From the NCBI GenBank assembly GCA_013368445.1, contig JAACJO010000044.1, positions 62,001-126,000 on the forward strand: a stretch of DNA of 64,000 nt. Reading direction: 5' to 3'. The translations under genes were made by a program, and so were the position numbers. Under the pieces are notes generated by a model. It made no database searches. It was not told where the DNA came from and saw only the letters and a program-made list of their open reading frames with translations. This document shows, piece by piece, positions 63,703-64,000 of the stretch (positions within the stretch are counted from its first letter, which is position 1; the number at the start of each line of letters is the position of its first letter). This stretch comes from Leucocoprinus leucothites. Taxonomy: Eukaryota; Basidiomycota; Agaricomycetes; Agaricales; Agaricaceae.

Positions 63703-64000
63703 TTTTTTTTTTTTTTTTAAAATCAATGATTTATTACACGGTGCCCAGTTGCAGTCTGCGCTTGCCAACATAATACAGGGCCTAAGTACTGCTACCTAAA
63801 CCAAATACTACAAAGACGAGAATAGATAAAGTCCTGTCTGAATATAGTACACTACTCGATGGCAAAGAGATGTGGCATAGTAACAAAGAGATGAAACTAA
63901 AGTCCAACTTACAGACCTCTAACAGTAAGCTTACATGTGTATGTAGCCCTAGCGACATACCAACGGGGTTGGAAGATGTGTTGAAGCAGGTACACAACCT
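63703..64000 (-). mobile_element. 3' end of a further LINE (family F)
   Basis: Poly(T) (63703-63718), then on the minus strand a 3' end with the core GCAGACTGC...GGGCACCG and TAATAAATCATTGATTTT, like D at the very end. Its 3' UTR contains ACAGGACTTTATCTATTC, similar to the ACAGGACTTTTATATATTC of family B. No coding region is reached before the window ends. It inserted into ORF1 of the D copy. Confidence 0.75.

Overview
The window looks like a transposon graveyard from a filamentous fungus, most likely a basidiomycete of the Agaricomycetes type. I infer this from Tad1-like non-LTR retrotransposons (endonuclease-RT-RNase H, CCHC-rich ORF1), a Copia element with short TGT(T/C)AGA...TCTAACA LTRs and a Tc1-type DNA transposon. 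I found no host gene, tRNA, rRNA or CRISPR array. Nearly every base can be assigned to a mobile element, most of them inserted into one another.

Families used below. D is a two-ORF Tad1-like LINE: ORF1 gag with zinc knuckles, then ORF2 with APE endonuclease, RT, RNase H and a C-terminal zinc motif. All its copies are broken. A, B and C are 2.27-2.33 kb elements that carry only an ORF1-type gag protein, a 5' UTR, a 3' UTR of about 320 bp and a poly(A) tail, with no trace of ORF2. About nine are close to full length, and one B copy (CDS 8050-9957) has an intact 635-codon ORF. E is an orphan ORF1 of another LINE and F is a 3' end only. A, B, C and D share a 5'-terminal sequence block. A, B, C, D and F share a 3'-terminal hairpin core. 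This is what gag-only LINE parasites, mobilised by the RT of an autonomous partner, should look like (compare HAL1 of mammals). I regard it as the main discovery of the window.

Layout. 1-335: 5' end of an A copy. 336-4679: D fragments in opposite orientations with a small A/C insertion. 4680-14138: D copy, minus strand, split by A (6067-7953), intact B (7968-10295) and A (11306-13630). 14139-23228: D copy with an intact 5' end, split by C (19303-21595) and a B fragment. 23229-29332: D copy with an intact 5' end, split by A (25291-27590). 29333-37012: 3' part of a Copia element with its LTR, split by A (29353-31664) and by a chimeric double element (32423-36704) that itself holds a D fragment and a solo LTR. 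37013-44618: D copy inserted next to the Copia LTR, split by a short D fragment and A (40041-42329). 44619-58353: orphan ORF1 E, cut in two by a 12.4-kb nest: B (plus) containing B (minus) containing D (plus) containing Tc1 and a D fragment, plus a C element and a solo LTR. 58354-63702: D copy. 63703-64000: 3' end of F.

How it works together. Target-site duplications of 7-17 bp flank most LINE insertions and let the nesting order be read. Decay is dominated by CpG transitions: the same CGA codons have become TGA in several copies. The only clearly intact genes are the B ORF1 (8050-9957) and the Tc1 transposase (47714-48733). The Copia RNase H end is also open but lacks the rest of its polyprotein.
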